Origin: Bacteroidaceae bacterium
Lineage (GTDB): Bacteria > Bacteroidota > Bacteroidia > Bacteroidales > Bacteroidaceae
Reading direction: 5' to 3'
Length of the DNA stretch: 45,687 bases
Assembly (NCBI GenBank): GCA_017472635.1
Contig: JAFUPU010000106.1
Location: forward strand, 1-45,687
This document shows positions 16,465-25,244 of this stretch, in pieces. The stretch's first letter is position 1. Each line of letters starts with the position of its first letter. A model generated the notes under the pieces. It worked only from the letters and a program-made list of their open reading frames with translations. It had not been told where the DNA came from and ran no database searches. The position numbers and the translations under genes are program-made.

Positions 16465-18405
16465 TTATGAGTTGTATTTACTTAACAGGTTCAACGTTCT
16501 CAAGATTCCTGCCACATTCATGGCAAAAGAGACAGCCCCCCTTCCCTTGAACGGTGGATTCCCATCAAACAATTCGGGGATGGAGCCAATGCAATGTTGC
16601 CCCAACTCATCTTCATATCCAATCATGTGACGCTCAACAAACGAGAGACCGCTCATCTTGTAAATGCGCAGATACGCTTCGAAATAGAAGCCTGCCAACC
16701 AGGGCCAAGCGGTCCCTTGGTGATAGGCATAGTCGCGCTGGTTTTGCGGACCCACGTAGTTGGGGTTGTAGCCGCCGCTCTTCGGACTCAACGAACGGAG
16801 TCCCTTCGGAGTCAACAACTCCTTGGTGACGATATCCAACACCCCTTTCTTTTGACGGGCATCTAACGGAGAGTAGTCAAACGCTACAGTGAATATCATG
16901 TTCGGGCGTACACTCCAATCCATCATGTAGCCGTCTACATAGTCAAACAGGTAGCCATATTCGTTGAGGAATGTCTCTACAAACGACTCTTTCACCTTCT
17001 CAGCCAACTCTTCCAACGATACGGCTTCGGGCGAACGTCCGTTGTTATCCATCAAGTTTGCAACAAACTTCAAGGCATTATACCAAAGGGCATTGACCTC
17101 TACAATATATCCGGTACGTGGCACTACCGGGCGTCCGGCTACAGTCGAATTCATCCACGTTACGGCATGCTCGGTACCATTTGAATAGAGCAGTCCGTTC
17201 TGGTGCAAGAAGAGGTTGGGATGTTTTCCCGTAGAGATGTAGTCTATGATGGATTCAAGCAGCTTGCCGTATTTTTCCCAACACTTCTTTGCCGAGACCT
17301 CCTTGGCATATTGCTGCATCGTCCACACTGCCCATAAGAGCACGTCGGGATGCTCCATTTCATATATCTTACAATCCTCATTCCGCTCTTCCATGAAGTT
17401 TTCTATGCCTACACGGGCTGTCTCCATGGCATTTTCAAACTCATCGACCTCATCGATAGCCAGCGTCAGTCCGGGCAAAGAGATAAACATGTCGCGGGCA
17501 CGACACTTGAACCAAGGGTATCCTGCCAAAATGTAGTTGCGGTTGCCCTGTTTGTTGTGGAACTGATGGGCGGCATTGACCAGGCAATGATAAAAATTGT
17601 CACGCGGTGAGCGTGCTTCCACTTCATCTTCAAACGTCTTTTTCAGGCTACGGCTCTTGGTTTCTACCAATCCGCCCGAGAAGACAACACTCTCGCCTTT
17701 CTTTATCTCCACTTCAAAATATCCGGGCACATAGAGGTCTTCATTGAAGGCATAGCCGCGCTCCTGCTCTTTCGGATACTCCAGCCCCCTGTACCAGTCA
17801 GGCTGATAGTGGAACTCGTTCTTCTTGTTCAGTTGCATCACCAAATCGGGGTAGCCGGGATACATGCAGGTCTTGATTCCATTCTCTACCAGCTGATAGT
17901 CGCGACTCGCCTGGGCATTCTCGTGGGTATACTGGCGCACACTGCGGAATGCCAAGAACGGACGAAGACGGAGCAAGGTTGCCGAATGTGCCTCTACCAA
18001 CGTGTAGCGGATGAGAATCCGGTTTTCATGGTGAACAAACACCTTCTCTTTCTTCAAGATTACTCCTCCTACACGATAATAGGTAGTGGGAACTTTCTCT
18101 AACTCAAATTCACGGATGTATTTGTGTCCGTTAGGACTGTAGTTGTTTCCGCCATACTTGTGCAGCCCCAAATTGAACTCGGCACCGTGTTGGATGACCG
18201 TTTCATCGAGTGAAGACAAAAGCACATGGTTCTCGTCGTCCAATTCGGGAATCGGCACAACCAGCAGACCATGATACTTCCGAGTATTGCAATCCACTAT
18301 CGTGGAACTGTGATATGCACCCGAACGATTGGTCCGGAGGATTTCCCGTTGCAGACTCTCCTCCAAGTTCGTCATGAGTGTTCTGTCAAATCGCAAGTAA
18401 CTCAT
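16465..18405 (-). CDS. Glycogen debranching enzyme (amylo-alpha-1,6-glucosidase)
   Basis: A 646-aa cytoplasmic protein. The N-terminal beta domain (about residues 1-250) carries NRSGAYHSSTIVDCNTRKYHGLL, a hallmark of bacterial GDE-type enzymes. The C-terminal (alpha/alpha)6 domain (about 270-640) has WFKCRARDMFISLPGLTLA and AYHQGTAWPWLAG. It removes alpha-1,6-linked glucose at branch points. It is first in the operon with the GT4 and GH57 genes, and the promoter lies 65 nt before its ATG. The gene order (debranching enzyme, GT4, GH57) is one I associate with Bacteroides glycogen clusters. Confidence 0.93.
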   Translation of the reverse strand: MSYLRFDRTLMTNLEESLQREILRTNRSGAYHSSTIVDCNTRKYHGLLVVPIPELDDENHVLLSSLDETVIQHGAEFNLGLHKYGGNNYSPNGHKYIREFELEKVPTTYYRVGGVILKKEKVFVHHENRILIRYTLVEAHSATLLRLRPFLAFRSVRQYTHENAQASRDYQLVENGIKTCMYPGYPDLVMQLNKKNEFHYQPDWYRGLEYPKEQERGYAFNEDLYVPGYFEVEIKKGESVVFSGGLVETKSRSLKKTFEDEVEARSPRDNFYHCLVNAAHQFHNKQGNRNYILAGYPWFKCRARDMFISLPGLTLAIDEVDEFENAMETARVGIENFMEERNEDCKIYEMEHPDVLLWAVWTMQQYAKEVSAKKCWEKYGKLLESIIDYISTGKHPNLFLHQNGLLYSNGTEHAVTWMNSTVAGRPVVPRTGYIVEVNALWYNALKFVANLMDNNGRSPEAVSLEELAEKVKESFVETFLNEYGYLFDYVDGYMMDWSVRPNMIFTVAFDYSPLDARQKKGVLDIVTKELLTPKGLRSLSPKSGGYNPNYVGPQNQRDYAYHQGTAWPWLAGFYFEAYLRIYKMSGLSFVERHMIGYEDELGQHCIGSIPELFDGNPPFKGRGAVSFAMNVAGILRTLNLLSKYNS

Positions 18406-18469
18406 AGTTTCTATTTTAAGGTTTTATATTTAATTTTATTATTTTACGTTTAACGTATTTTACAGACTT

Positions 18470-18501
18470 CAAAGCTACTTCTTTTTTTGCTAAAGACCAA
18501 A
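18470..18501 (-). promoter_or_regulatory. Promoter of the glycogen operon
   Basis: On the minus strand TTTG (18498-18501), a 20-nt spacer and TAGCTTTG (18470-18477) match the Bacteroides consensus exactly, with transcription starting about 60 nt before the debranching enzyme ATG. Confidence 0.8.
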
Positions 18502-18665
18502 GATTAAAACCTTTTTTTTTGTTCTCCAAACAAATTTATCCGGTGAAAGTGCGAAAAGATGTTTTATAACATAAAAACAGGTTCGCCCTACACACTACAA
18601 GCTGTATTATCACAGCCTCCGACTTATTTCTGCAAATCAGCGATTGTAATGTTTTATCACATTGT

Positions 18666-19295
18666 TTAATCTTCTTTCCGCCTTACATATACTTTATGTG
18701 TCCCTCGCCCCTTGAAGGTTATTCCCGTTGAAGGGTCGAGACGAAACTCCTTCAGCTCAAGAGAAGCCGCTGTACGCGAAAGTCCGGTCAACGTCACATA
18801 GTCAGCCAGACGCATCATCCCATGGGTATCGAGATAGCCGAGTGCCAACTGCAGCCGTTCGTCGCGGGTGCTTTGTATATGTCGCAAACGTCGGGTACCG
18901 CCCCGTTCAAGCCGGCACCATTGGTTGGTTTTGCTCACCAGTTTCTTGTCTGCCCTGAAGTTTACCCCTGTCACCTGCAGACTTTGGGCATTACGCTCGC
19001 TCTCGCCTTCAACCAGCGAGTCAACCTCTTTACCTTGCTTCACACCGATGGCGGCATGAAAAGTACCAATACCATCTATGGTCACGGCATGTCCGTGTCC
19101 CAACAGGTCGGCAAGCCCCTCGCCCACCTGTTGCAATACGCTCAGCACCACCCCTTCATTGCCGGTGTGCGACTTGCATATCCATTTTACAAACTCATCA
19201 CCGGTGAAATGCAGTTCGCGCTGCAAGCGGTAATACACTTTTGATTCTCCATTCCCCGCAAAATCGGGTACTTCCTGCTTGATGTATTTTGCCAT
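18666..19295 (-). CDS. HU-family DNA-binding protein with extra C-terminal domain
   Basis: A 209-aa protein. Residues 1-130 follow the HU-related fold used in Bacteroidota, starting MAKYIKQEVPDFAGNGESK, with GFTGDEF-like and VVLSVLQQVGEGLADLL helices and the ITVDGIGTF-like strand (here VTIDGIGTFHAAIG). Residues 140-209 (RDERLQLALGYLDTHGMMRLADYVTLTGLSRTAA is split across two helices) look like a small helix-turn-helix or winged domain, ending KVYVRRKED. It probably bends or packages DNA. It has its own -7 box and no partner gene, and the link to the glycogen operon is positional only. Confidence 0.82.
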   Translation of the reverse strand: MAKYIKQEVPDFAGNGESKVYYRLQRELHFTGDEFVKWICKSHTGNEGVVLSVLQQVGEGLADLLGHGHAVTIDGIGTFHAAIGVKQGKEVDSLVEGESERNAQSLQVTGVNFRADKKLVSKTNQWCRLERGGTRRLRHIQSTRDERLQLALGYLDTHGMMRLADYVTLTGLSRTAASLELKEFRLDPSTGITFKGRGTHKVYVRRKED

Positions 19296-19343
19296 AGTCG
19301 TGTTTGTTTTTCAAAAAGAGGAACATTTTATCCCCCTCCTTTG

Positions 19344-19351
19344 CAAAAATA
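19344..19351 (-). promoter_or_regulatory. Probable -7 element of the HU-family gene
   Basis: Minus-strand TATTTTTG matches TAnnTTTG, with ATTG (19371-19374) 19 nt upstream as an imperfect -33 element. The leader is about 45 nt. Confidence 0.5.
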
Positions 19352-19402
19352 CAAAAATCAAGCAGAAAAACAATGCTGCCCCTCCTCTTTTTTTTATTTA
19401 TA

Positions 19403-19486
19403 GCTTATAAATATGTATTCAAAGCTTATAAACACCTGTTCAAAGCCTATAAACACACATTCAAAACCTATAAACAAACTTTTCAG
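19403..19486 (+). repeat. Four 21-bp tandem repeats
   Basis: Units start at 19403, 19424, 19445 and 19466. The consensus is roughly G-C-C/T-TATAAACA, four to five variable bases, then TTCAAA. Because 21 is a multiple of three, the array is open in both strands. Plus-strand translation gives seven-residue units of the type A-Y-K-H-x-F-K inside a 71-codon frame (19304-19519). Minus-strand translation gives F-I-G-F-E-x-V units. I could not decide whether it codes. Confidence 0.85.
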
Positions 19487-19572
19487 GAGGACAAGATAAA
19501 AATTCTCCTGCCCATGTGAGGAATATGGGAGGAGAAAAAGACAAGAGCCTGGTACATCCTGCTTCACATCAC

Positions 19573-19629
19573 AAAAAAAGAGGCACGGATTCTTCATATT
19601 GCGCGAGCAATGCGGAAAATCCGTGCCTC
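19573..19629 (-). terminator. Terminator of the polysaccharide utilisation locus
   Basis: A 12-bp stem (GAGGCACGGATT, 19580-19591; AATCCGTGCCTC, 19618-19629) encloses a second 5-bp stem (ATTGC, 19598-19602; GCAAT, 19607-19611) with a GCGA tetraloop. On the minus strand seven U follow (A run 19573-19579). It lies 44 nt past the stop of the last gene of the cluster. Confidence 0.93.
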
Positions 19630-19672
19630 AACATCGGCTACCGGCACCTTATCTGCCGGTAAAAATATCCGG

Positions 19673-22600
19673 TTATTCGGGACGCTGCAAGGTAACTCCT
19701 ACCAACCCGATGACCACATCGTTTGAAAGTGCCTCTACCTCGAGATGCTTCAACTCTTTCCCGGCTTGCAAAGGCAGGTCAAAGAGGATACCGGCACCTC
19801 CCTCAAGCACATTGCCGAAGATGCCCGTACTGTTCAAATCCACTGAATGGGCAGCCTCTTGCTCCTTGCGGGTCAATTCGGCACTCAGGGTACGACTGAC
19901 CATACCGGTAGGCAGATGCAGACGATAAGGTCGGCGTGCCTTCAGGCTGAATGCCAGTCCGTCGTCATAGAAATCTTGTTCAATGGGACACCAAGTGTGC
20001 GGATTGACCAACAGCAGCGAATCGGCACTGCCATCGACATAGCAGACCCTCACCACTGCATTCTCTATCTGGCTCTGCATAGCATTGGTGCTACCTGCCA
20101 TCAGCAGATAGGCACGCGAGGCCTTACCTGAAAGTTGCACCGTGTTTTTCGACGGGAAGTTGTCCCACAAGGTAGTGAACATCACATTGTTTCCTTCAGT
20201 GGGGGTCAAGAAGGGCACTCCCAATGAGGTGCGCAACGTGTCTGCCTTCCGGAGGGCGGCATCGTTCAGCTCAAATGTAGCTTTGGGATGACACCACTCA
20301 CCGATGCCTTGCACGGGTATCTGCAACGTGGTACGCTGCGGACGGGGTGAGAAGTAGCGCGGCTGGAAAAGATTGGTCAACGAATCGTTTACATAGCCCG
20401 ACATATCAACCGGCTCAAGCTGACCCGGCTTCACATGTTCAAATTGTGAATCGAACATAGCCAATTGGGCTTGCGGCATCAATTCACTGCCGGGTTTCAC
20501 CGCCTGCTCCGGTTCAATCCAGGTCATCTGTCCCTGGTGGGTATACGTGCGGTTGCCGGTATGGATGTTTCGCCCGGAGACTTCACTTCCATCTTTTATC
20601 GGATTGCCTTCCCAAGTCAATTCGATGTCAAAGGTATAGAGGTCCTTGGCAGGAATCAGCACCTCCACCATCGGACATGCCACGGCATCGACCAGCGGTT
20701 TCCACTCAACGGGTTTTCCGTTTACGCGCACCTGCAACTTGTCGCGGAAAGCCCGTACCTGCAAGCGCAGCTGTTCAACGCCGAATGCCTGGTCAAGCTC
20801 TACGTGATAGCTATCGGCAGTGCCCTTGCGCACGAAAGAGTAAGCCAAATCGGGGGTCTTCAACGAAGCCTCGTTCCAACTCTTCGGGAATCCGGGACGA
20901 AGCAACAGGTCTCCGTCGAGACGGTTAGGAATCACACCGTATAATCCTTGTATATATACGCGCGAGGCAACTCCCACCGGGTCACCAAAGTCGCGGTAAC
21001 ACTCGGCACGTGCCACATCGTAGTGTGAAATCTGTCCGAAGTTTCCGGGACTTCCACCCAGATACATACCGTCAAGCATGGAGCTCTTCAAAAGGTGGTA
21101 ACCCTCTTCATAGCGTCCTGCCATCCAATAGACCAAAGCGGTATGCATGACTTCGGCAAACGCCACATTGTTGATGCTCCAGGCATAAGGCTGCCAGTTG
21201 GTCGTAGAGATGGTTGCATATTGGTCAAATCCCAACCCGTCAGCCTTGGCATCCAAGCCGTCAGCCACTACAGGGATGTGGGGAATCTCACGATCGATGT
21301 ACTGGGTAGCGCGATAACGTTGGAGCGGTGAACCCACTTCGCTGTCTATCGAGTGGTAGATGGTCCACACGGCAGGACTCTTGTGCAAGCGTTGCAGCCC
21401 CATCAGGTCCTTACACTCTGCCCACACGCCTTTATCCTCCATCCACAGGGTTTCGTCGATGGCACGATAGATGCGAGCCGCCTCTTCGGCATAGAGGCGT
21501 GCCTTTTCAGGCATACCCAACCCCTCTGCCAAACGGGCAGCAATGCGGTTGGCGCGATAGTTAAGGGCGGTGGCGTGTGTGGCAGCTCCTCCATTGTAAT
21601 AAAGGGCATCGCTCGCCCAGATGCAACAGTAGGCATCGTACAATCCGTCACCATCGGGGTCGAAGTTACGCTTCTCCCATGCCAGATGGCGTTCGATGAC
21701 GGGCCATATCTCACGCACATAGTCCCAATCGCCCGTCCACTGAAGGTGCCACAAGAGCTCATCCATGTAGTTGAGGTTCATGTCATAGTGGTGCATCTGG
21801 TTGTTCCGGTTGGGGTTGCGGCAGATATAGCCGTTGCTATACATCTGCGTGCCCCACTTTTTCACCGCACGGGCAAGATTGAGGGTAGAGTCTTGCATCG
21901 GATGGGAATATACCGGCTCAATGTCTGTCACCTGCGAAGCTGCATAGGCATTGAAGTGAGTGCGGGCACGGTCGTGCCATCCCAACGCATCTCCGGCATA
22001 GGCAGCACGCCAGCCAGCCAACGGCATACGCCAACCGATGGCTCCATGTAACCAGGTGGTTCCATCCCATACACCGTCGGCAGCGACAGCCAAGGCTCCA
22101 CCTATCGTATTGAAATAGGGGTCGGGGGTAACAAACCGGATACGGCTTGCCAGCTCGGCACGTTGTTGTTCGGCTTTGGCAAAAGCCTGGGCAATGGCTG
22201 CTCCATCAGCCGACAGTCCCAACTTGATGTAGCTGTCGGTCTGCTTCTTGGCTTTCAGGCTGCAGTATCCCTCCAACACCGGAGCGGATACATCTCCATC
22301 CAGCCCCACCACTTGATGGCGGGCACCCTTTGGGAAGAATCCGTGAACGGTGTATTGTCCGTACTTGTTTTTGATTGACTTCACTGCAAAGTTGTGCTCA
22401 TCAAGTGTGTACTCATTGTCCTTGCAGTACTCAGGGAGCAGGTAGAAACAGTCGGCACGGTCGACACCCATGTCTCCTTCGCGGCTGAAACGCTTGTTGG
22501 CAACTCCACCAAAACGCCAATGTAGGGTGGTTTTCTTGGGCAATCCCACGGATGAGATTTTCCATACACCGGCATCTTCGTCCATCAGAGCCAATACGGA

Positions 22601-22966
22601 GATATCTATACTTCCGTCACCCAAGAGGGGGTCGGTAATATGATAGATGCGCATGCCCGGACGATAGCGGCACTCGATATGTTTGGCTGCACTCAAGGGC
22701 AACACCTGTTCGCCAACCTTCAGCGAGAAGGTGAGATTTCCACCCATGCGGGGCAGATAGAGGGCAAACTCGGGAACATCACCGGTCTCTACCCGGAACC
22801 CTGAATGACCTCCATACAATGCACGGGTAAACTTGCGGTCGCCATTGACAATCACAAAGTCTTCACCATCGGGTGTATAGCGTAAGGTGCGCTCACCACT
22901 CGGTGCAGAGAATGCCAGTGTGCCCCCCACCAGGAGGGCACCGGCTATAGCAAAGAATTTCTTCAT
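19673..22966 (-). CDS. Large exported six-hairpin glycosidase-like protein (DUF4450-like)
   Basis: A 1097-aa protein with a signal peptide over about residues 1-21 (MKKFFAIAGALLVGGTLAFS). The TTG at 22981 opens the frame five codons earlier, but ATG 22966 gives a proper signal peptide. The N-terminal third is beta-rich (25-280). A helical (alpha/alpha)6-type barrel follows at about 290-700, with WHDRARTHFNAYAASQV, DPDGDGLYDAYCCIWASDAL and WQPYAWSINNVAFAE, and the C-terminal third is again beta-rich. I believe this is the DUF4450 type of protein found in Bacteroides PULs, but I cannot confirm the family. It has no lipobox and is likely periplasmic. It is the last gene of the locus, 30 nt after the GH65-like gene. 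Confidence 0.75.
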   Translation of the reverse strand: MKKFFAIAGALLVGGTLAFSAPSGERTLRYTPDGEDFVIVNGDRKFTRALYGGHSGFRVETGDVPEFALYLPRMGGNLTFSLKVGEQVLPLSAAKHIECRYRPGMRIYHITDPLLGDGSIDISVLALMDEDAGVWKISSVGLPKKTTLHWRFGGVANKRFSREGDMGVDRADCFYLLPEYCKDNEYTLDEHNFAVKSIKNKYGQYTVHGFFPKGARHQVVGLDGDVSAPVLEGYCSLKAKKQTDSYIKLGLSADGAAIAQAFAKAEQQRAELASRIRFVTPDPYFNTIGGALAVAADGVWDGTTWLHGAIGWRMPLAGWRAAYAGDALGWHDRARTHFNAYAASQVTDIEPVYSHPMQDSTLNLARAVKKWGTQMYSNGYICRNPNRNNQMHHYDMNLNYMDELLWHLQWTGDWDYVREIWPVIERHLAWEKRNFDPDGDGLYDAYCCIWASDALYYNGGAATHATALNYRANRIAARLAEGLGMPEKARLYAEEAARIYRAIDETLWMEDKGVWAECKDLMGLQRLHKSPAVWTIYHSIDSEVGSPLQRYRATQYIDREIPHIPVVADGLDAKADGLGFDQYATISTTNWQPYAWSINNVAFAEVMHTALVYWMAGRYEEGYHLLKSSMLDGMYLGGSPGNFGQISHYDVARAECYRDFGDPVGVASRVYIQGLYGVIPNRLDGDLLLRPGFPKSWNEASLKTPDLAYSFVRKGTADSYHVELDQAFGVEQLRLQVRAFRDKLQVRVNGKPVEWKPLVDAVACPMVEVLIPAKDLYTFDIELTWEGNPIKDGSEVSGRNIHTGNRTYTHQGQMTWIEPEQAVKPGSELMPQAQLAMFDSQFEHVKPGQLEPVDMSGYVNDSLTNLFQPRYFSPRPQRTTLQIPVQGIGEWCHPKATFELNDAALRKADTLRTSLGVPFLTPTEGNNVMFTTLWDNFPSKNTVQLSGKASRAYLLMAGSTNAMQSQIENAVVRVCYVDGSADSLLLVNPHTWCPIEQDFYDDGLAFSLKARRPYRLHLPTGMVSRTLSAELTRKEQEAAHSVDLNSTGIFGNVLEGGAGILFDLPLQAGKELKHLEVEALSNDVVIGLVGVTLQRPE

Positions 22967-22996
22967 TGTCGGTCTTCTCAATTAATTGACAATTGT

Positions 22997-25120
22997 TTAA
23001 GGCATAGGCAACAAGCCTTCCCACTTCACATCCCATGTTCCGTCTTTAGGGAAACCGGGTGTATCTTCCGTACATCCATCCCAACCGGCACACATCACGG
23101 CAATAGCTGTCAGCAGACCTCCGTTACCCGGCAGGTAAAGGCGCAAGCGCTTGTCTTGGTAGTTGTGTCCGCTAACCAGGCAAGTGTTGGTGCGGTTTTT
23201 CATCAACAGGGCATCAACGGCTTTCTCCGGTTCACCCACACGGGCGGCACACATGGCTATCATCGGATAGTCCCAACCCCAAGTTTCATCCCAGTTCCAC
23301 ACCTCAAAAATCTTGTCGATGGTGTTGTTCATCGTCTCCTTGTCGAGCAGACGGCTCTCGGGATACATGCCCAAGGCACCGGTTACTGCCGGATGGTCAG
23401 AAATGAAACGGATGTTGGTGTACGAGTCTGTTGCATCCTCAGAAGCCAGGTAGAGTTTACCCTCAGCATCTTTTGCCAACGGAGAGAGTTTAGCCAACAG
23501 TGTGTCCCACTCAGCCACGCGAGGTTCTCCCATGCGCTCACGCCACAATTGGGCGGTACTCAAACCATAATGCCAGCTTGAGAGTTCCATGGGCGGATTG
23601 ACATTTTCAGAAGCACGCAGTGTCTCTTGGGCTGCAATGATTCCCTTGAGGATGTAACGGTCGTTAATGGAGTCGTAAGTTGCAAATGAATACATGAATT
23701 CAGCCGTCTTCTGAATCAGGTCATAGTACTTCTTGAGCACCGCCTCGTCGTTGGTGGTACGGTAAACCAACTCTGCCAAATGGATGAGGTGGGGCTGTTG
23801 CCAAATGAGGAAGCTGCCCACCTTAGAGGGTGCCTCCATGGCATCGGGGTCGGTCATCTTCATCCAACGGATACCCTCAAAACCTTGGCGTTGGGCAATC
23901 TGACGGGCTACGGGCTCGGCACGATGATACCAGCCTAAGGTACGCTCAAGCAATTCGGGATGTCCCCACAGAGGGAAGTGTGACTGATGCCACCATATCA
24001 TCTCCAAATGGAACTTTCCGAACCATGAGTTATAGGTAAGTCCGGTCTCTTGCGGGGGTGTATTACCGGCAGCCTGAACTGCCATCAGGTATTGGCTGAG
24101 CACTACGCGGCGTTCCAGCTCAGGTGCGCGGGGGTCGGTACATGCAGAGAAGTCAACCATACCACCTCCATACCAGAATTTGGTCCAATAAGCTTCACTG
24201 GCGGCAGCACTTTCCATATAGAAAGGTAACACATGCTCGGAATTGGGTTCGTCAAGCAGGTATTCACAAGAGAACTTCAGGGTATCTTGCTTGGCATTCA
24301 GCACAAAATAGTTGGCTGACTTCTCGACCAATTCGGCTTCGCCCTCCCACTCAAGTGCAACGTAGTAGATGCTTTCGTCAATGACGCGCTTCAACACGAC
24401 TCTGTTTGAATCGCTTGAATGCAACGTGGTGGTATGCTTGTCATTGGCATTCCAGTTGCACGCATCGTCGCAATGGGCACCGGTCGGATAAGCATAGCAG
24501 AGTTTCAAAGAGACAGGTTCGGTGGCAGCTACGGTTGCTGAAAGCACATCGCGTTGGGGATGACAAACAGTCTCAACGCTCACCGGATTGCCATTCAGCT
24601 TATAGGTGCTGACAATCTTTGCGGTCTTCAGGTCGAGGGTCTGATGCACATCGGTGAAAGCTTCCATGCCGCATCCCTCAGGCAACTCAAGTCCCACAAT
24701 ACCCAAATGGAGACGGTGGGGATTGACACGATACCAGTTGGCAGCATCGCGCTGGCGACCCGGCTCGTTGAACTGTACGGCATAGGGGGCAGGAGTGCCA
24801 TGGTAGTCGTAATCTTTCAGTGTCTCGCTGTGGAGCAACTTGTCGGGATTGGCAAAACTGTGCCAGCCCCAGTCGCTCTGAGTGCCCAAAGGTACTCCTT
24901 TTGAATACTCACGAGGGAATGTCTGCAACCCCGAAGCATCCACAGTCACAGCAAAACCTCCGTTACCCACTGTCAGAGAAGACAAGGTGTCGAATGCTGT
25001 TACTTGGGGATTGTTGCGTTCCAACAATGCTTTACGGTCGATGGCACTTTCGGCATCGCGCTGGCATGAACCCAAGCAAAGGGCTACTGCCATACTTAAA
25101 TAAACAAAACTATTTTTCAT
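22997..25120 (-). CDS. GH65-like six-hairpin lipoprotein
   Basis: A 707-aa lipoprotein with signal peptide MKNSFVYLSMAVALCLGSC, the lipobox ending at C19. An N-terminal beta-sandwich (about 30-300) precedes a helical barrel (about 330-680) with YNSWFGKFHLEMIWWHQSHF, FEGIRWMKMTDPDA and ASENVNPPMELSSWHYG. The order of segments recalls GH65 and GH95 enzymes. The usual GPDEYH acid motif of GH65 seems to be replaced by AAQETL, with E499 as the candidate acid. So either it acts on a different alpha-linked sugar or the family is new. It follows a terminator-like hairpin after SusD and is tightly coupled to the next enzyme gene. Confidence 0.78.
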   Translation of the reverse strand: MKNSFVYLSMAVALCLGSCQRDAESAIDRKALLERNNPQVTAFDTLSSLTVGNGGFAVTVDASGLQTFPREYSKGVPLGTQSDWGWHSFANPDKLLHSETLKDYDYHGTPAPYAVQFNEPGRQRDAANWYRVNPHRLHLGIVGLELPEGCGMEAFTDVHQTLDLKTAKIVSTYKLNGNPVSVETVCHPQRDVLSATVAATEPVSLKLCYAYPTGAHCDDACNWNANDKHTTTLHSSDSNRVVLKRVIDESIYYVALEWEGEAELVEKSANYFVLNAKQDTLKFSCEYLLDEPNSEHVLPFYMESAAASEAYWTKFWYGGGMVDFSACTDPRAPELERRVVLSQYLMAVQAAGNTPPQETGLTYNSWFGKFHLEMIWWHQSHFPLWGHPELLERTLGWYHRAEPVARQIAQRQGFEGIRWMKMTDPDAMEAPSKVGSFLIWQQPHLIHLAELVYRTTNDEAVLKKYYDLIQKTAEFMYSFATYDSINDRYILKGIIAAQETLRASENVNPPMELSSWHYGLSTAQLWRERMGEPRVAEWDTLLAKLSPLAKDAEGKLYLASEDATDSYTNIRFISDHPAVTGALGMYPESRLLDKETMNNTIDKIFEVWNWDETWGWDYPMIAMCAARVGEPEKAVDALLMKNRTNTCLVSGHNYQDKRLRLYLPGNGGLLTAIAVMCAGWDGCTEDTPGFPKDGTWDVKWEGLLPMP

Positions 25121-25150
25121 GTGTCATATCATTTAGTTGGTTTTACAAAC

Positions 25151-25218
25151 AAAAAAAAGAAGACCTGAAAGCTCCGACGCAGGGTTCTACTCTACGCCAT
25201 GAACTTTCAGACCTTCTT
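25151..25218 (-). terminator. Internal terminator or attenuator after the second SusD
   Basis: In the 124-bp gap after the SusD stop, AAGAAG and CTGAAAG (25157-25171) pair with CTTTCAG and CTTCTT (25204-25218) across a 2-nt mismatch. On the minus strand the stem is followed by U8GU3 (A run 25151-25158). It would lower transcription of the two enzyme genes relative to the transport genes. Confidence 0.75.
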
Positions 25219-25244
25219 ATCATTCAAATTCTAACCACTCGCTC

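Noticed and set aside
19403..19486. CRISPR array
   Set aside because: Repeats are directly adjacent, 21 bp, without spacers, and no cas genes are near.
21353..22051. 232-codon plus-strand frame opposite the DUF4450-like gene
   Set aside because: It is a mirror of a GC-rich coding region, has no family-like features and lies wholly inside a well-supported gene.
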